Below are positions 23,901-36,705 of a stretch of 64,000 nucleotides of DNA, in pieces. The notes under the pieces were generated by a model that was not told the origin of the DNA, ran no database searches, and saw only the letters and a list, made by a program, of their open reading frames with translations. A program made the translations under genes and the position numbers. The stretch is from Chamaelirium japonicum (taxonomy: Eukaryota > Streptophyta > Magnoliopsida > Liliales > Melanthiaceae). Every line of letters starts with the position of its first letter. Position 1 is the first letter of the stretch. Where the stretch lies: assembly GCA_947650365.1 (NCBI GenBank), contig OX393550.1, positions 67,015,744 through 67,079,743 on the forward strand, given 5' to 3'.

Positions 23901-26900
23901 TCTATAGATCAAAATATCATCGAAATACATGTCAACAAACTTCCCAATAAATGGTCTGAGCCCCTAGTTCATGAATCTCATAAAGATACTAAGTGCGTTG
24001 AACAAGGCAAAGGCCATTTTTAGCCACCCATACAATCCTTCTCGAATTTTTAATGTAGTCTTCCATTCATCACCGGGTCGTACGTGGAACTGATGATATC
24101 CGCTTTGATCAATATTTGAGAAGATTTTTGTGTCATGAAGTATATCAAGCATATCATCCAATTGGGAATCAAAAATCTATACTTGATCGTTATTCGATTG
24201 ATGGTACGACAAACTATGTACATTCTCCATGCCACACATCCTTCTTAGGAGTTAAAAGTGCCAATACTGCACATGAACTCATGTTTTTTGAATTAGTCCC
24301 TTTTGCACCAACTCAATGACATGTCGACGTAGTTCCTCATACTCTGATGGACTCGTTCAATAGTGAGGAAGGTGTGGTAGCGTCGCTCCTGGGACTAGAT
24401 CAATACAATGCTGAATACCCCTAAGAGGTGGAAGTCCCTCAGGTATCTCCTCCGGTATGTGATCCTAAACGTCCTCAATAAGGGTTGAATCTCATTGGGA
24501 ATATTGACTCTCCGTCATCTCCTTTGCTACGAGAAATATCATAGAACGTGACTCTAATCTCGTCCTCGAAGCATGCTTCTGTTAGCAGGACTGGAGATGC
24601 CTTTGGTAACCCCTTTGTCGCTTTTAGGACAACAGAGGGTGGCGTGGGACCACTAGCAAAAGGCTTCAGGGACTCCCTGTGAGGTACTAGTTGATCCTAT
24701 AATCGTCCTTATAAAAGGAATATGTGTTCTCCCCATCGTGCGTCGTCTTTTTGTCATACTACCATGGGTGACCCAATAGAATGTGACAAATGCCCAATGA
24801 GGCCACATCACACCAAACAGCTTCTTTATATATTTTTCCAATGGTGAATTGTACAAAATACCGCTATCGAATGGAGACATCTAAATCCTTCTTAAACTAG
24901 GACAAGTTATAAGGCTTGTTCAATTTCTTCATTTTCAATCCCAATTTGTTAACCATGATTTGGAACACAAGGTTCTTAATACTTCCATTTTATATTAAGG
25001 ATACAATGTCGTCCTCCAGATGTACAAATGATGTGGAAAATACTCTTCCGGAGGCAGTGCTCGGGCTCTAGTGCTTTTGGAGTTGTAAGCACGCATGGAT
25101 GACCAATGTATGAGTTGCATCATCTCCTTCAATTATGATCTCATTTGGGTCAGTAGACTCTTGTGGATCGTCATTCTCATAACCATCAGCAGAGTTTTCT
25201 TCGTTTGCAAAGTTGATGGCTTCCCTGGCTGCTCATCTTGATCAATCAGATGGGTTTGAGCAGCTCTTCAATTAGGTCATGAGCAAGGACATGTCCTACT
25301 TTGCCAAACTCGAAGCACTTGAAAGTGGATCCTAGTGGTCGACTCCCTAGACCACCTCGCTCACAACTCCACCGTTCAGTGTGCTCTGGGGCTGATTTGT
25401 TTTAGTCGGAGTCATAACATGATGTGTAGCTTTGTCAAGGGGTGCACCTCTTCTAGCTGAAGTGGCAATTGGAGCTCCCCTAGGGGCAACTTCTCTCCTG
25501 AAGGCCCTTTTTACAATTCTTTCGGCTTTGAGAGCTTGCCTCGTTGCATCCTCAACAGTAAGGACTGTTTGTATCGCAAGTGTATCCTGAATTTGAATGC
25601 GCAATCTAGAGATATATCGCGTTGCCTTCTGTTCATCGTCTTTAGGGATTGCATTTCTAATGTCAAAATATTGACTTCTTTGGTGTACTCTTGTACTGAC
25701 CTACTCCTCTGTCGCAAACTCAACAACCTCTAGTATAGTAGTGTGCGATAATTAGGAGGTAAATACTTGGATCTCATCTTGTCACGAATCTTAACCCATG
25801 TTGAGATCTTTCGTTTCTCTCTTCTGACTCTACTTGCTTGTAGCTCTCGCCACCAGACCGAAGCAGCTCATTTCAACTTAGTCGCAACTAATTTAACCTT
25901 CTTGTTATCAGTGAGTTGTTTTCATTCAAAGAAGTGCTTGATGCTTTCTAACCAGTCTAGAAAAGCATCAGCATCGAGGTTTCGCTGAATTTGTCAACTT
26001 TAACATGAACTCCATATCCCTGAGATTTTTCAAGGGCTCTCACTATTTGTTCTTCAATGGCGTGATGTTCACACACTTGTCGCTCTCTATGATTCCTTGG
26101 ACGACCGAACTGAATTTTTTTCAGTTCACATTCAACATCAGATTTGTCCAACTTGGTTCCCAATTCGGTTGCAATTCATTATCTTCATTTTTATTTTGAT
26201 TCTCAACTCTAGGAACTGCAGTATTCTGATAGGGTTCTCCCCCCAATGAGATTCCCCTCTCTGGTTGGTGGGCTCAGTGGATTGATGCCTCGTAAAAGCA
26301 TACTCAGTTGATCCGTAATTGCTTGAAACATCGTGGAATGTTAAGTCAATGTTTCTTGTGCCGCTATTTGCCAAGCGTCACGAGGTTGTCATGCACCATG
26401 AGGGTGACCTCGTCCTCTAGCCTCTCGATGCAAGTGTGCTCGATCAGCCATTGATCCTAATTTGGGTGACCTCTAGCTTCTCCAAGGGGTATGGATCTAT
26501 AAGGCCATGCTAGGGTGTGTGACGTGTGTCATAGGACGCTTTTATGATGTACCAACACTCTATATGATGATATATGCGATCATTGCGATGTAAGTGACGC
26601 AAAGACAGCAATATGCTGTGTTGCAAACTTCCAATTAAAATTATGCACTCTTCTAATGGCTCTTAAAATGAGGACAGCAATCACAGATGATTCACCCAAT
26701 GCAATACTATCGTAAGGTGCAATTTCAAGCACACAATGTGGTGAAAGATGCAAAATCAGCAAATAGAAAGAGGGTGGTTTGCTGATTTTCATGCTTAAAC
26801 GAAACCCAGACAGGTTCTTTCAAGCTCTGACACCAACTTGATGTAGGCACCACTATAATATTAAGCCTCTAGGATGCTCTTTGGTCAACTAACTAGTTCC

Positions 26901-27285
26901 AATTAAAAATTAGATGCATGAGGAATATAAGGAGCCTGTTGAATACAAATATTAGATAAATATTAAACAATTTTAATTTCAAAAAATTAGAAAATTGACA
27001 AGCTCTTTCCTTATGTACAGGAATATGTTAACAAGTGACGCTATAAAAATGAATCCAAATGTTTTTCTTTCTCATTTGAAGATGAGATTTCTTTACTTCA
27101 GGACATGGACTTCTGTTGAATCTTGGTCTCAGATTATAATTTGTTGGTGTAACAGGTGCTATTGTATTTTGCACGACGAGAATATCCTGGGAGCAATATT
27201 CAGCTTATGGAAGGAGTTAAGGACGGCCGAGTCTTGGGAAGAAGTTGAAGAGGTTGTTTGGGGTGAGCTGAATAACTACCGATGA
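1065..27285 (+). CDS. JMJ21: JmjC and phosphotransferase-domain protein, JMJ21-like (3' ten exons)
   Basis: Ten exons encode the last 701 residues: 1065-1164, 1251-1841, 2020-2142, 5736-5816, 5902-6209, 6349-6648, 15547-15631, 15720-15924, 17969-18152 and 27156-27285 (TGA). All junctions are GT-AG and the frame is continuous. The protein resembles Arabidopsis At1g78280 (943 aa, F-box plus JmjC plus aminoglycoside-phosphotransferase-like domain). Here the JmjC part runs from [12 protein letters not shown] through [11 protein letters not shown], whose His is the third iron ligand. The C-terminal kinase-like part has the catalytic loop [13 protein letters not shown] and the metal-binding [16 protein letters not shown]. 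The F-box and the first two iron ligands lie outside the window. The family is predicted to act as a nuclear 2-oxoglutarate oxygenase; its substrate is not readable here. Introns 6 and 9 are each about 9 kb because of transposons. No disabling change is visible. Confidence 0.92.
2850..2985. repeat. Duplicated (GA)n microsatellite
   Basis: Two (GA)n tracts, about 29 and 66 bases long, each follow the same lead-in (gaat-tgttctatctggtagg). The whole unit of lead-in plus GA tract was therefore duplicated in tandem in JMJ21 intron 3. Confidence 0.9.
3000..4590. other. JMJ21 intron 3 sequence without recognised features
   Basis: AT-rich intronic DNA. I see no exon, RNA gene or terminal-repeat element in it; short open frames here are not supported by any motif. 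Confidence 0.4.
4600..5060 (-). mobile_element. Decayed Copia reverse-transcriptase fragment
   Basis: Minus-strand reading gives traces of the Copia reverse-transcriptase region: a YVDE motif in place of YVDD, and downstream a MIDLGPVK stretch like the family's KDLGxLKYFLG. The YVDD-side segment is present twice (about 4740-4860 and 4910-5000), suggesting a local duplication. It is an old fossil with many breaks, no terminal repeats recognised, lying antisense in JMJ21 intron 3. Confidence 0.45.
6947..7114 (-). repeat. 3' LTR of the Copia element
   Basis: 168-bp terminal repeat, almost identical to the copy at 12267. It contains a GA-rich tract and a TATA-like stretch, and borders the purine tract at 7115-7124. 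Confidence 0.93.
7128..10376 (-). CDS. pol: Copia pol region (integrase, reverse transcriptase, RNase H)
   Basis: Long open stretch of 1,082 codons in the Copia domain order. First comes the protease-side and integrase zinc-finger part ([22 protein letters not shown]), then the integrase core ([10 protein letters not shown] through [14 protein letters not shown]). A proline/serine-rich linker follows, then reverse transcriptase ([31 protein letters not shown]) and RNase H ([27 protein letters not shown]). Integrase ahead of reverse transcriptase separates it from Ty3/gypsy. It is part of a retroelement, not a host gene. Confidence 0.93.
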   Translation of the reverse strand: MLTACQPAPHLPPIHTADGSRLAISQSGSITSASAPACNLSLSSVLHAPTLHMHLISVSALCDSGCSVTFTPSACSVQDLRTGRPIGAGRRAGGLYQMEFLHSLDPSSSGFCGVVSPNADLWHRRLGHVSEPRLKRLLHSGALGRGPFSSLSTCTGCKLAKAAALPFSSSTSQSSAPFDLVHSDIWGPSPLPSMTGYLYYVSFVDDYSRYTWVYLLRHRSDILQVYEDFTSMIHTQFSRRIKIFRSDCALEYLSTAMRGLIQSHGTIFQHSCPHIHEQNGVAERKHRHILATTRALLLSGSVPRRFWAEAFLTSVQLINITPSSVLPDDLSPHKRLLSTTPDYSPLRTFGCTCFVLLPLHERTKLSAQAAKCILLGISTEHKGYRCYDPVARRLRISRHVSFVEDTPYYSPDAQDLTFLEVSSPPSSTPMPPLSAPSPPPAPSAPRDPLPVVSPASPGDSSEASSSLPVPLSPPRVVSPFPQVYSRRPTPVSPYPSFSADAGSPAVEVTASLSPPVPAPSLPVVDPGPPRYPSRQRHPPDRFSHDTGPPDRFGFASVCSYSTQFTAFLTAVHADQEPRSYSEAVQFPQWRQAMDEEFQAFQQTHTWDVVPLPSGVKPVSCKWIYKVKHRPDGSIERHKARVVARGFTQEYGVDYEETFAPVAQMTTVHTLLAVAAVHRWALLQMDVKNAFLHGDLSETVYMDPPPGLRIPSQHVCRLRRAIYGLKQAPRAWFERFRRAVRELGYSESSQDHSLFVRSSPQGRAILLLYVDDMIITGDDSAAIASLQQHLRNQFQMKDLGTLRYFLGLEVAYSADGILLSQQKYLSDILSRAALTDDRTVDTPLELHSKLCPTDGVPLSDPTRYRQIVGQLVYLCITRPDIAHAVSIVSQFVAAPHSVHYGALLRILRYLRGTVTRSLFLSSSSSLRLRAYSDADWAGDPTTRRSTTGYCLFLGDSLISWRSKKQKVVSLSSTEAEYRAMASTTKEIVHLRRFLSDLGVAFSEPTPLHCDNRSAIQIASNPVFHERTKHIEIDCHFVRQEYEAMTISLPFIPSAEQIADFFTKSHPTPRFRSLIAKLLVHDPP
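10534..11469 (-). CDS. gag: Copia gag region
   Basis: Open stretch of 311 codons starting [20 protein letters not shown]. It has the Copia gag-like middle part ([37 protein letters not shown]) and ends with a CCHC zinc knuckle [14 protein letters not shown] and an Arg/Gly-rich tail. It lies just upstream of pol on the minus strand. Confidence 0.88.
   Translation of the reverse strand: MSSTSSMTTPLSHPVTPYEIPRDFLPLATDFLLQEASDWPAWSATVESTLEGRNLRGHLDGSSTLSASDAEYGPWRLRDQRIKAYLVASVDRSLRRDMVGRASSAAIWGNLTARFVEKSGAREYQLLTQAQSAQQGELTVQQFYCQMRSYWRDLQDLAPVPDPSRAVEYQLYQERLQLYQLFAALCPEFSALAGQLLHRDSLPRLDEAVAELVAEETRLRTLASRALPLPSGLQGVLAAAPPPVSGPPATASHGRPFCTHCQTPGHFVDTCFSLHPEKRPTYRDRGRGRARGRGRPVPTAATASSVTAGDL
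11470..12266 (-). other. Copia leader with poly-T, G-run and GC-rich repeats, and primer site
   Basis: Untranslated leader between the 5' LTR and gag. It holds a 24-base T run (11820), a G run near 11886 and a stretch rich in gcgcgagcgcg at 11890-12150. The primer site complementary to tRNA-Met is at about 12251-12266. Arg/Ser/Ala-rich open frames across it reflect the simple sequence and are not called. Confidence 0.7.
12267..12434 (-). repeat. 5' LTR of the Copia element
   Basis: Terminal repeat matching 6947-7114 apart from one visible substitution. It is followed directly by the second copy of the CATAC target duplication. Confidence 0.93.
12597..12893. mobile_element. AT-rich foldback element (MITE-like)
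   Basis: The two halves are imperfect inverted copies of about 135 bp. The left arm begins atggtgtaagaacgtcaa and passes through tgtatcatgatttgatatt; the right arm ends with the complement of the same bases. Near the middle, gaatttattg...atatttttgataatttgtggg pairs with the matching complement. There are no coding frames. It lies in JMJ21 intron 6. The superfamily is not assigned because a target duplication is not clear. Confidence 0.75.
13670..13835. repeat. Short tandem repeats of 'ataactcccrggaagtt'
   Basis: About five degenerate copies of a 25-30 bp unit containing aactcccaggaagtt occur in the intron, just after a TATA-like 'cttatttatagaagag'. This may be part of an old LTR, but no paired repeat was found. 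Confidence 0.5.
14320..14750. repeat. Minisatellite with a unit of about 28 bp (agacttggtcaaattttcgg)
   Basis: Roughly fourteen degenerate copies of a unit built around agacttggtcaaattttcgg followed by gtcttcc run through this part of intron 6. Units vary by a few bases and in length, so the array is old. No coding role is apparent. Confidence 0.8.
16970..17480 (-). mobile_element. Ty3/gypsy fossil fragment (RNase H end to integrase zinc finger)
   Basis: Minus-strand reading shows a [10 protein letters not shown] stretch, like the gypsy VADALSRR motif at the end of RNase H. About 300 bases on is SYYYWPSM...VKWCSVCQ, like the integrase zinc-finger motif. It is heavily decayed with many breaks and no ends recognised. 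It lies in JMJ21 intron 8, antisense to the gene. Confidence 0.6.
18982..19694. mobile_element. hAT-type MITE 1 (CTATGC ends, interior of gactagtcccc repeats)
   Basis: A 713-bp non-coding element with inverted ends CTATGCTATCAAAGTCGG and CTATGCAGTCAAAGTCGG. It is flanked by a perfect 8-bp direct repeat CCCTCAAG (18974-18981 and 19695-19702). Eight-base target duplications with short inverted ends are the hAT signature. The sub-terminal parts are runs of gactagtcccc on both sides; the middle is AT-rich single-copy-looking DNA. It lies in JMJ21 intron 9. Confidence 0.85.
20105..20278. repeat. Tandem duplication of a GA-rich unit of about 85 bp
   Basis: Two copies of a unit running gagtggggaagggagcgaaa, then cgtacgaagccgtatgtg, then a GA tract. 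The second copy differs by a few bases and ends in (GA)n. The core cgtacggagccgtacg is palindromic. Confidence 0.7.
21468..21811. mobile_element. hAT-type MITE 2 (TAGGGATGGCAACGG ends, aaaccgcaccgc interior)
   Basis: A 344-bp element with perfect inverted ends TAGGGATGGCAACGGTGCGG. It is flanked by an 8-bp target duplication GTTTGAGG (21460-21467 and 21812-21819). The interior consists almost wholly of direct and inverted copies of accgcaccgcaaaaccgaaa, so the element can fold on itself at many registers. It is nested in the chromovirus fossil and therefore younger than it. Confidence 0.93.
23140..23706. mobile_element. hAT-type MITE 3 (TAGGGGTGCAACT ends, aacccgaccc interior)
   Basis: A 567-bp element with inverted ends TAGGGGTGCAACTTGGGTTGG and TAGGGGTGCAACTCGGGTCGG (shown to within a base or two). 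The 8-bp target duplication is GTTGGAAC (23132-23139 and 23707-23714). The sub-terminal parts are runs of aacccgacccaaccc in both orientations, around an AT-rich middle that itself carries a direct repeat (tttattgtttgctaatgttgaac, twice). It is nested in the chromovirus fossil. Confidence 0.92.
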
Positions 27286-28190
27286 TCCGATTGAATGATT
27301 GCAACCGCTAAAACCCACACAGATATGCAATTACCATTTCTTTGTTTATGTTAGCTTCTATTAGTCTATTATTTATATCACTCCATTCTGGTATCAACCA
27401 TGTTTTGTTTAATCAAAAGTGGAATTTTGCTAACAAAGGTATGATTTCTCTTCTTTTTTCCTTTTTTTTTCTCTTTTTTTTTTCTTTTTGGTGTGTTAAA
27501 CACATAGGTATGGTTTCTAAAAACCGATATTTCTATTTAAATGCATTTTTTGCTGTATATGGGCTTCAAAGATAACCAAGTCCTACCACAAGAATGGACT
27601 CCTTGGCGTATAATTTGTTCCATGGTGATGAAAGCAGTTCTCTATATAAAACCTTTCTAATTTGTTTGGCCTACTCTTCCATTTTTTTTTTTTTTTGTGG
27701 GTACAATATTGGGTTATATATCAGAAGATTTTTGGAAAAATTATCAGTAGGAGGGCTTGTGCCTGTAGCTTGCTGGCTTCATAGATGAACCTGAGCATGT
27801 TCAAGTTTGGTAACTAACCTAAGCATGTTCAATTGTGGTCTGAAATTCCTTGAGAGCAGCTTGAGCTCGGCAAGGACTATTCAAGCTTGACTTGTTAGTA
27901 CTTAGTAGGGTTGTAAACAATCTGAGGTTTTGTTTTGGTTTAAGTTTGCTTGAAAATACTCTGTTCACCTGAAATGAAATTACGTGTTTTTGATCTTGAA
28001 TCATGCTTTGCAAACCCTATTAAAGCTTAGCTTGACAATCATATACGCAACTTGAGCTTGAAATTCAAATTCAACTGTACAATTCAGCTTGCCATAACTT
28101 GTGGAAGCAACATTGGTTCAAATCCTTATTTGATTATGGAGATTAAGAAATATATGAGATTGCATAATCCACGTGAGGCCCTATATAAGC
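27286..28190. other. JMJ21 3' flank, no further gene seen
   Basis: This probably holds the 3' UTR of the JMJ21-like gene. It is T-rich with several poly-T runs. Beyond that I see nothing coding. Confidence 0.4.
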
Positions 28191-28940
28191 TTGGTTTTAA
28201 ATTTTGGTGGAACCTGCGAAATTTCGTCAAGATATTTCGGTTTGGGTCGGGACAGAAACGAAATCCATGACCGAAACCAGGGGGCTTTGTGATTTCGGTT
28301 GGATTTCATCATTTCGAGTAAATTTTGGTAAATTTCAGCCAAAAGCAGGGGTGGCCTACAGAAACCTGGTAGTTTTGAAGACTGTGGGCTGGTTTCGTTA
28401 ACCATTTCGACAAGATATTGACTTTTTGGAGGCATTTCAACCACAACCAGCCCCCAGATTGTGGAAAAAAGCTGTGGCTGGTTTTGGTGGGTGCGAGCTT
28501 ATAAATTGCCTGTGTTTCGGTATTGGGATAAGCAGATTTCACTGAATTTCGCTTGATTTCAGTGGATTTTGACGTTTCGATTCTATATTTCACTCCATTT
28601 CGGCTGCTGAAGGTTTGTTAATCATCCTTAATGTTTTGTTAAAACTTTAAATACTGTGAAAAAGTATCCTAAGAATTCAATGCAATGAATCTATTCTATA
28701 TCCTAGCTTGCTCTTATCATGGTTTGAAATCTTGGCAGATACCGAGTTGATTGGTCGATACGATACAACTCAGGTTCGAGCTAAACCAAACCGAGACCTG
28801 ATCCATATCGGTCCATATTGACTGAGTCAGTCAAGTATCGATCTGATCCATTGAGTGTGTCGAAACCGATCAAAATTGATTGGTTTGATTTGGTTTGGTC
28901 GGTTTGGTTTGGATCCTGCACACTCCTAATTTCCAATTGT
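28190..28940. repeat. Two degenerate, self-complementary repeat blocks
   Basis: Bases 28190-28610 are filled with variants of gaaatttcg and its complement. Bases 28725-28935 are filled with variants of ggtttggtttgg, accgatc and similar. Their build resembles the hAT-type MITEs in the neighbouring intron, but I could not find clean inverted ends with target duplications. Confidence 0.45.
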
Positions 28941-29089
28941 TTCAGTACGATCTAGCACCAAGTGTTGTACTGGTTTGCCAAACGATTTCTCCCAATTTTT
29001 TCAGCAAGGCAGTAGGACAAGTCTTTGGCTCTACTTGATATTGAGATTGTTGATGTCAGACTTAAGGTTATGCACTAGAGTGGAGTTCA

Positions 29090-30160
29090 AACTTCCACCT
29101 AGAGTTTTCTCCCTCTAAAACTTGTTCTCTCTACTACATTCTCTCAAAAATATATGTTCTCTATATAATATTTTATTCCTACAACATTCTCTTTCTATAA
29201 CATATATTCTTTCTCTACAACATTCTATCTAACAGATCTCGATATAATATTATATCTTAAATATATATACTCTTACTAAAATATATTTTGTCTGTAATAT
29301 TCCATAACCATAACCATAATCATCAAACCATGTCCCATCTTTTTGGGGTTGACTTTATGAATCCTTCTGCCATTCATTTCTATTTCGGTCATTATTTGTT
29401 GTCAATTTAAGTTTTGTCATATCTTTTCTACTAACTTCCATCAATGTTATTCTATGTCTTTTCCTCCTTCTTGAACCTTCCACATTAATTTGAGATCCTC
29501 TTCTTATTAGGGTCGCCTCTGCTCTACATTGTACATGCCCAAATCATTTTAATGTGTTGTTCATTATCTTGTTTTCAATTGGTGCAACTCTAACACTTCC
29601 TCTGACACATGCATTCCTCACTATACATCTCCTAGTTTTTTCGCACATTCGCCTAAACATCCTCATCTCTACCACGCTCATCTTATGATCATGAACTCTC
29701 TACAATATTGCCTCTCTAAAATATATATTCTCTAACCCATTCTTCCTCACTCGAAAATATGTACTTTGTCTACCATATTCTACTCTACACCATTTTCTCT
29801 AAATTCTACAGCATTTTCCCTCTAAAAGGTTCTACCGTTACAATATTCCTTTGTTGGAATATATTCTCTCCCTTAAATATTCTCTCTATAGTATCTCCTC
29901 TAAAATACCTTCCCCTCTACAGCGTTCTCTCCAAAACATTTTCTGCCTAAAACATTCTCATCATTCTTTCATTAAAACATTATCTACAACTTTTTTCTAA
30001 AACATTCTCTTTCTACAATAGTTTCTTTCTAAAACATTATCTTAAAAGTATGTCTCCCTCTGTAATATCTCTCTCCTCTCTAAACATGTCTCTTTCTCCT
30101 ATCTTTTTTTTTTTTGGGTATCTCTCTCTAAACATGTCTCTTTCTCCTCTCTTTTTTTTT
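29090..30160. repeat. Low-complexity acattctctctaaaata repeats around a LINE end
   Basis: A long stretch of degenerate 15-20 bp units such as ctctctacaacattctct, broken by the LINE fragment at about 29298-29700. No coding content. Confidence 0.6.
29298..29700 (-). mobile_element. RTE-type LINE 3' fragment
   Basis: Minus-strand reading gives MSVVEMRMFRRMCEKTRR, then RNACVRGSVRVAPIENKI, then a FGHVQCR stretch. This is the C-terminal signature of RTE-clade LINE reverse transcriptases in plants. It continues into the typical 3' end with a cataaagtcaaccccaaaaa-like sequence and a short ggttat tail near 29298. It is 5'-truncated and has one in-frame stop (after NTLK) before the FGHVQ motif. No target duplication is resolved in the simple-sequence surroundings. 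Confidence 0.8.
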
Positions 30161-30619
30161 GGGTGGAGTGGGAAATGAAAAGGGTAAACCATAACTCATT
30201 CTAGGCATGGGTCCTATAATGCGGCTACACCGAAACCCATCATCTTGTAGTCTGACCTTCACATGTTGACTGCAACCCCGCCCACCGTAGATGTTGGTCG
30301 GTACCCAAAACCGATGTGGTTCGGACATCAACTCTGCCAACCAAATTGTCCTTAAGCCCAATGAAAGAAGATATTGAGAGTCGAGAAATAATGATGTCAT
30401 AGAGATTCCCTGGTGGGATGACGTTTGCCGTGTTGGAATACCTCGTATTACTAAGGAAACAAATCCCTCTTCCCGTGGGATCTGTTTTTCCCTCAGCGAT
30501 GAGATGGCACTGCCTAGCCGAGAGAATTTGTCTGCACCAAATAAGGGTTTTTGACTCTCGGGGATTTCTGAAAGTGGGAATCCCTCCTTTCCTAGCTGTG
30601 AAAAAGAGTGTTTACAAAG

Positions 30620-30793
30620 GAGAGATGCTATTCAGCCCGAAAGGTTTTCCCGATTCCGCTCAGCCCGATTGACATGGCAGCGTGCAACTGATGGTGGAAA
30701 GGATTTAAATGCCGCTAATGGGTTTCAGCCACCAATTGCACGTCAATCGGGCTGGCGGAATCAGAAAAACCTTCAGGCTGAATAGCATCTCTC
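30620..30793. mobile_element. Mutator-type MITE with 9-bp target duplication
   Basis: A 174-bp foldback element with inverted ends GAGAGATGCTATTCAGCC. Its arms extend about 80 bp on each side (through attccgc...cagcccgattgac). It is flanked by the perfect 9-bp direct repeat TTTACAAAG (30611-30619 and 30794-30802). Nine-base duplications mark Mutator-like elements. It is non-coding. Confidence 0.9.
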
Positions 30794-30802
30794 TTTACAA
30801 AG

Positions 30803-31469
30803 CCACCAGGCGCCACAAGGGCGCACACAAATCACCAGGCACTGGAAGCCTGCATCAGAGTCCATCACGGCATCGCACAAATTCTGAGAAGGCTCATCAG
30901 GCCCACAAACAAATCGCTACATCGGCCAATCAAGCACTGAACCAGACATCGTCTGGAAGCACCACATCTGCACCTAATTCACAAAATCCGAATGACGTTG
31001 CTGAAGCAGCAAATCCGCAACAGCCACTGACGGTAACTTGTCGATCAATGAGTTTCGCTTAGCAGGACCACCCTTTGTCGAGTCGAATGAAGGGAAGCAG
31101 ATACTCAGGTAACCTCTAATTCCATGTCCGAAGAATCGGTCAGGCCCCCAGCCGCCCACTAGTAACAAAACCAACTGCTATCCTCCAACGGATCACACCA
31201 ATCAGAGTGACATGGAGAGACCCTCAACATTGCAGATTAGAGTTCTTTGTACCCTCAGTCATAAAGCCAAATGGATGTTAAAAAAGACGCAAATCCAAAA
31301 ACCGCAAGGAAAAAAAGGAAGTACTTATCCATAGAAACATTACACTTCGGAGGGGATCCAAAAATAAGATGCAAACTCCTCATTCAAAATTCCATATAAA
31401 GCATCAATTGATCTCAACTATAGAGTAGGGATCTCTGATTCTTCAAAGCTACCAAAAACCCATCGGGTC
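30803..31469. other. Unassigned DNA and RPS6 3' flank
   Basis: Bases 30803-31200 include short open frames without a recognised motif. The stretch next to 31470 is expected to be the 3' UTR of the minus-strand RPS6 gene. I see nothing further that I can support. Confidence 0.4.
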
Positions 31470-35796
<4,327 letters not shown>

Positions 35797-35821
35797 TTTC
35801 GATCAAGTGCTTCACAGAAGG

Positions 35822-35912
35822 GAGCGCGCCGCCGGGAGACAGGAAAACCAGGATGGGACGATGCGGCCGCCGGGAGACAGGAAAACCAGGATGGGATAAT
35901 GCGGCCGCCGCT
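35822..35912. repeat. Tandem duplication of about 46 bp in the RPS6 5' leader
   Basis: The segment gccgccgggagacaggaaaa followed by ccaggatggga occurs twice in tandem about 30 bp upstream of the RPS6 start codon. It ends near the leader motif (minus-strand aaaccctagcggcggccgc). In the minus-strand mRNA it would be a duplicated part of the 5' UTR. Confidence 0.85.
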
Positions 35913-36289
35913 AGGGTTTTCCTCTGTGCAGTTGGTTGGTTTCTTAAATTTAAATGGGTGCCCGTTCTTCTGATTTCCGGAAAATTTTCAGCACATCCTG
36001 CGTACGCTACAACCGTTGCCGAGAGCCCATCAGCAATGCTCTCGTGATCTTGAGTGAGTCTTATCCTATAGATGCTGGAGGAGATGCAGTTTAGGGTTTG
36101 GAGGGTTCAGATCCTTCGGATTTTGATTCCTTGTCCCTCTACCAGATCGATTTTAGTGATAGAGACACCTAACATGGATAATTAGCGTTGGGTCCTCCCG
36201 ATAGAAAAATATCATTTTTATCTCTACAGTCAGTTGTACACGTGAGCAAAAGCCCTATATGCAACTGTACATATGGGCCTCGGTTCGAA

Positions 36290-36705
36290 ACAAACAAAAT
36301 ATCTGTAGCAAAAAGAGTAACATTTTTCGTAAATTGTTACTCTTTTGCTACATTGGAATCAATGTAGCAATTTTTTTTGTGAAATTTTACCAATTTTTTT
36401 TTTCTATTTGATATAGTGAAATCACAATAGCAAAAGAGTAATAATTTGTGCAGATTGAGTAACAATTTGTTACTCTTTTGCTACAGTGATTTCACTGTAG
36501 CAATTTTTTTTTTTCTACAGTGAAATCACTGCTGTAAAAGAGTAACAACTTTGCAGATTGAGAACAATATTTAAAAAGTAACATTCTGTGCAGATTGTTA
36601 CTTTTTTGCTACAGTGAAATTATTGTAGCAATTTATTTTTTTATGAAATCGTGTTCCTAAAAAAAAAAATTGCTACAGTGAAATCACTGTAGCAAACCCG
36701 TGGGT
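36290..36705. repeat. Cluster of short palindromes (TACAGTGAAATCACTGTA type)
   Basis: At least six inverted or direct copies of ttgctacagtgaaatcac and of gttactcttttgctac, separated by T runs. The segment is highly self-complementary. It lies upstream of RPS6 and may be a decayed foldback element; no ends are resolved. Confidence 0.65.

Larger units (their letters stand above)
20650..26850 (-). mobile_element. Decayed Ty3/gypsy chromovirus
   Basis: Pieces in gypsy order on the minus strand. A primer-site-like tRNA-Met complement lies near 26824-26836. Gag starts near 26452 and runs to about 25340. Reverse transcriptase lies at about 24230-23720 ([26 protein letters not shown]). The integrase core is at about 22205-21830 ([13 protein letters not shown]) and the integrase C-terminal part with a chromodomain-like tail at about 21110-20690. 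It is an old copy with many breaks, terminal repeats not recognised, and two MITEs nested in it. It sits in JMJ21 intron 9, antisense to the gene. Confidence 0.85.

Noticed and set aside
30709-31062. 117-codon plus-strand frame after the Mutator-type MITE
   Set aside because: No motif, starts inside the MITE, Gln/Ser-rich by composition.
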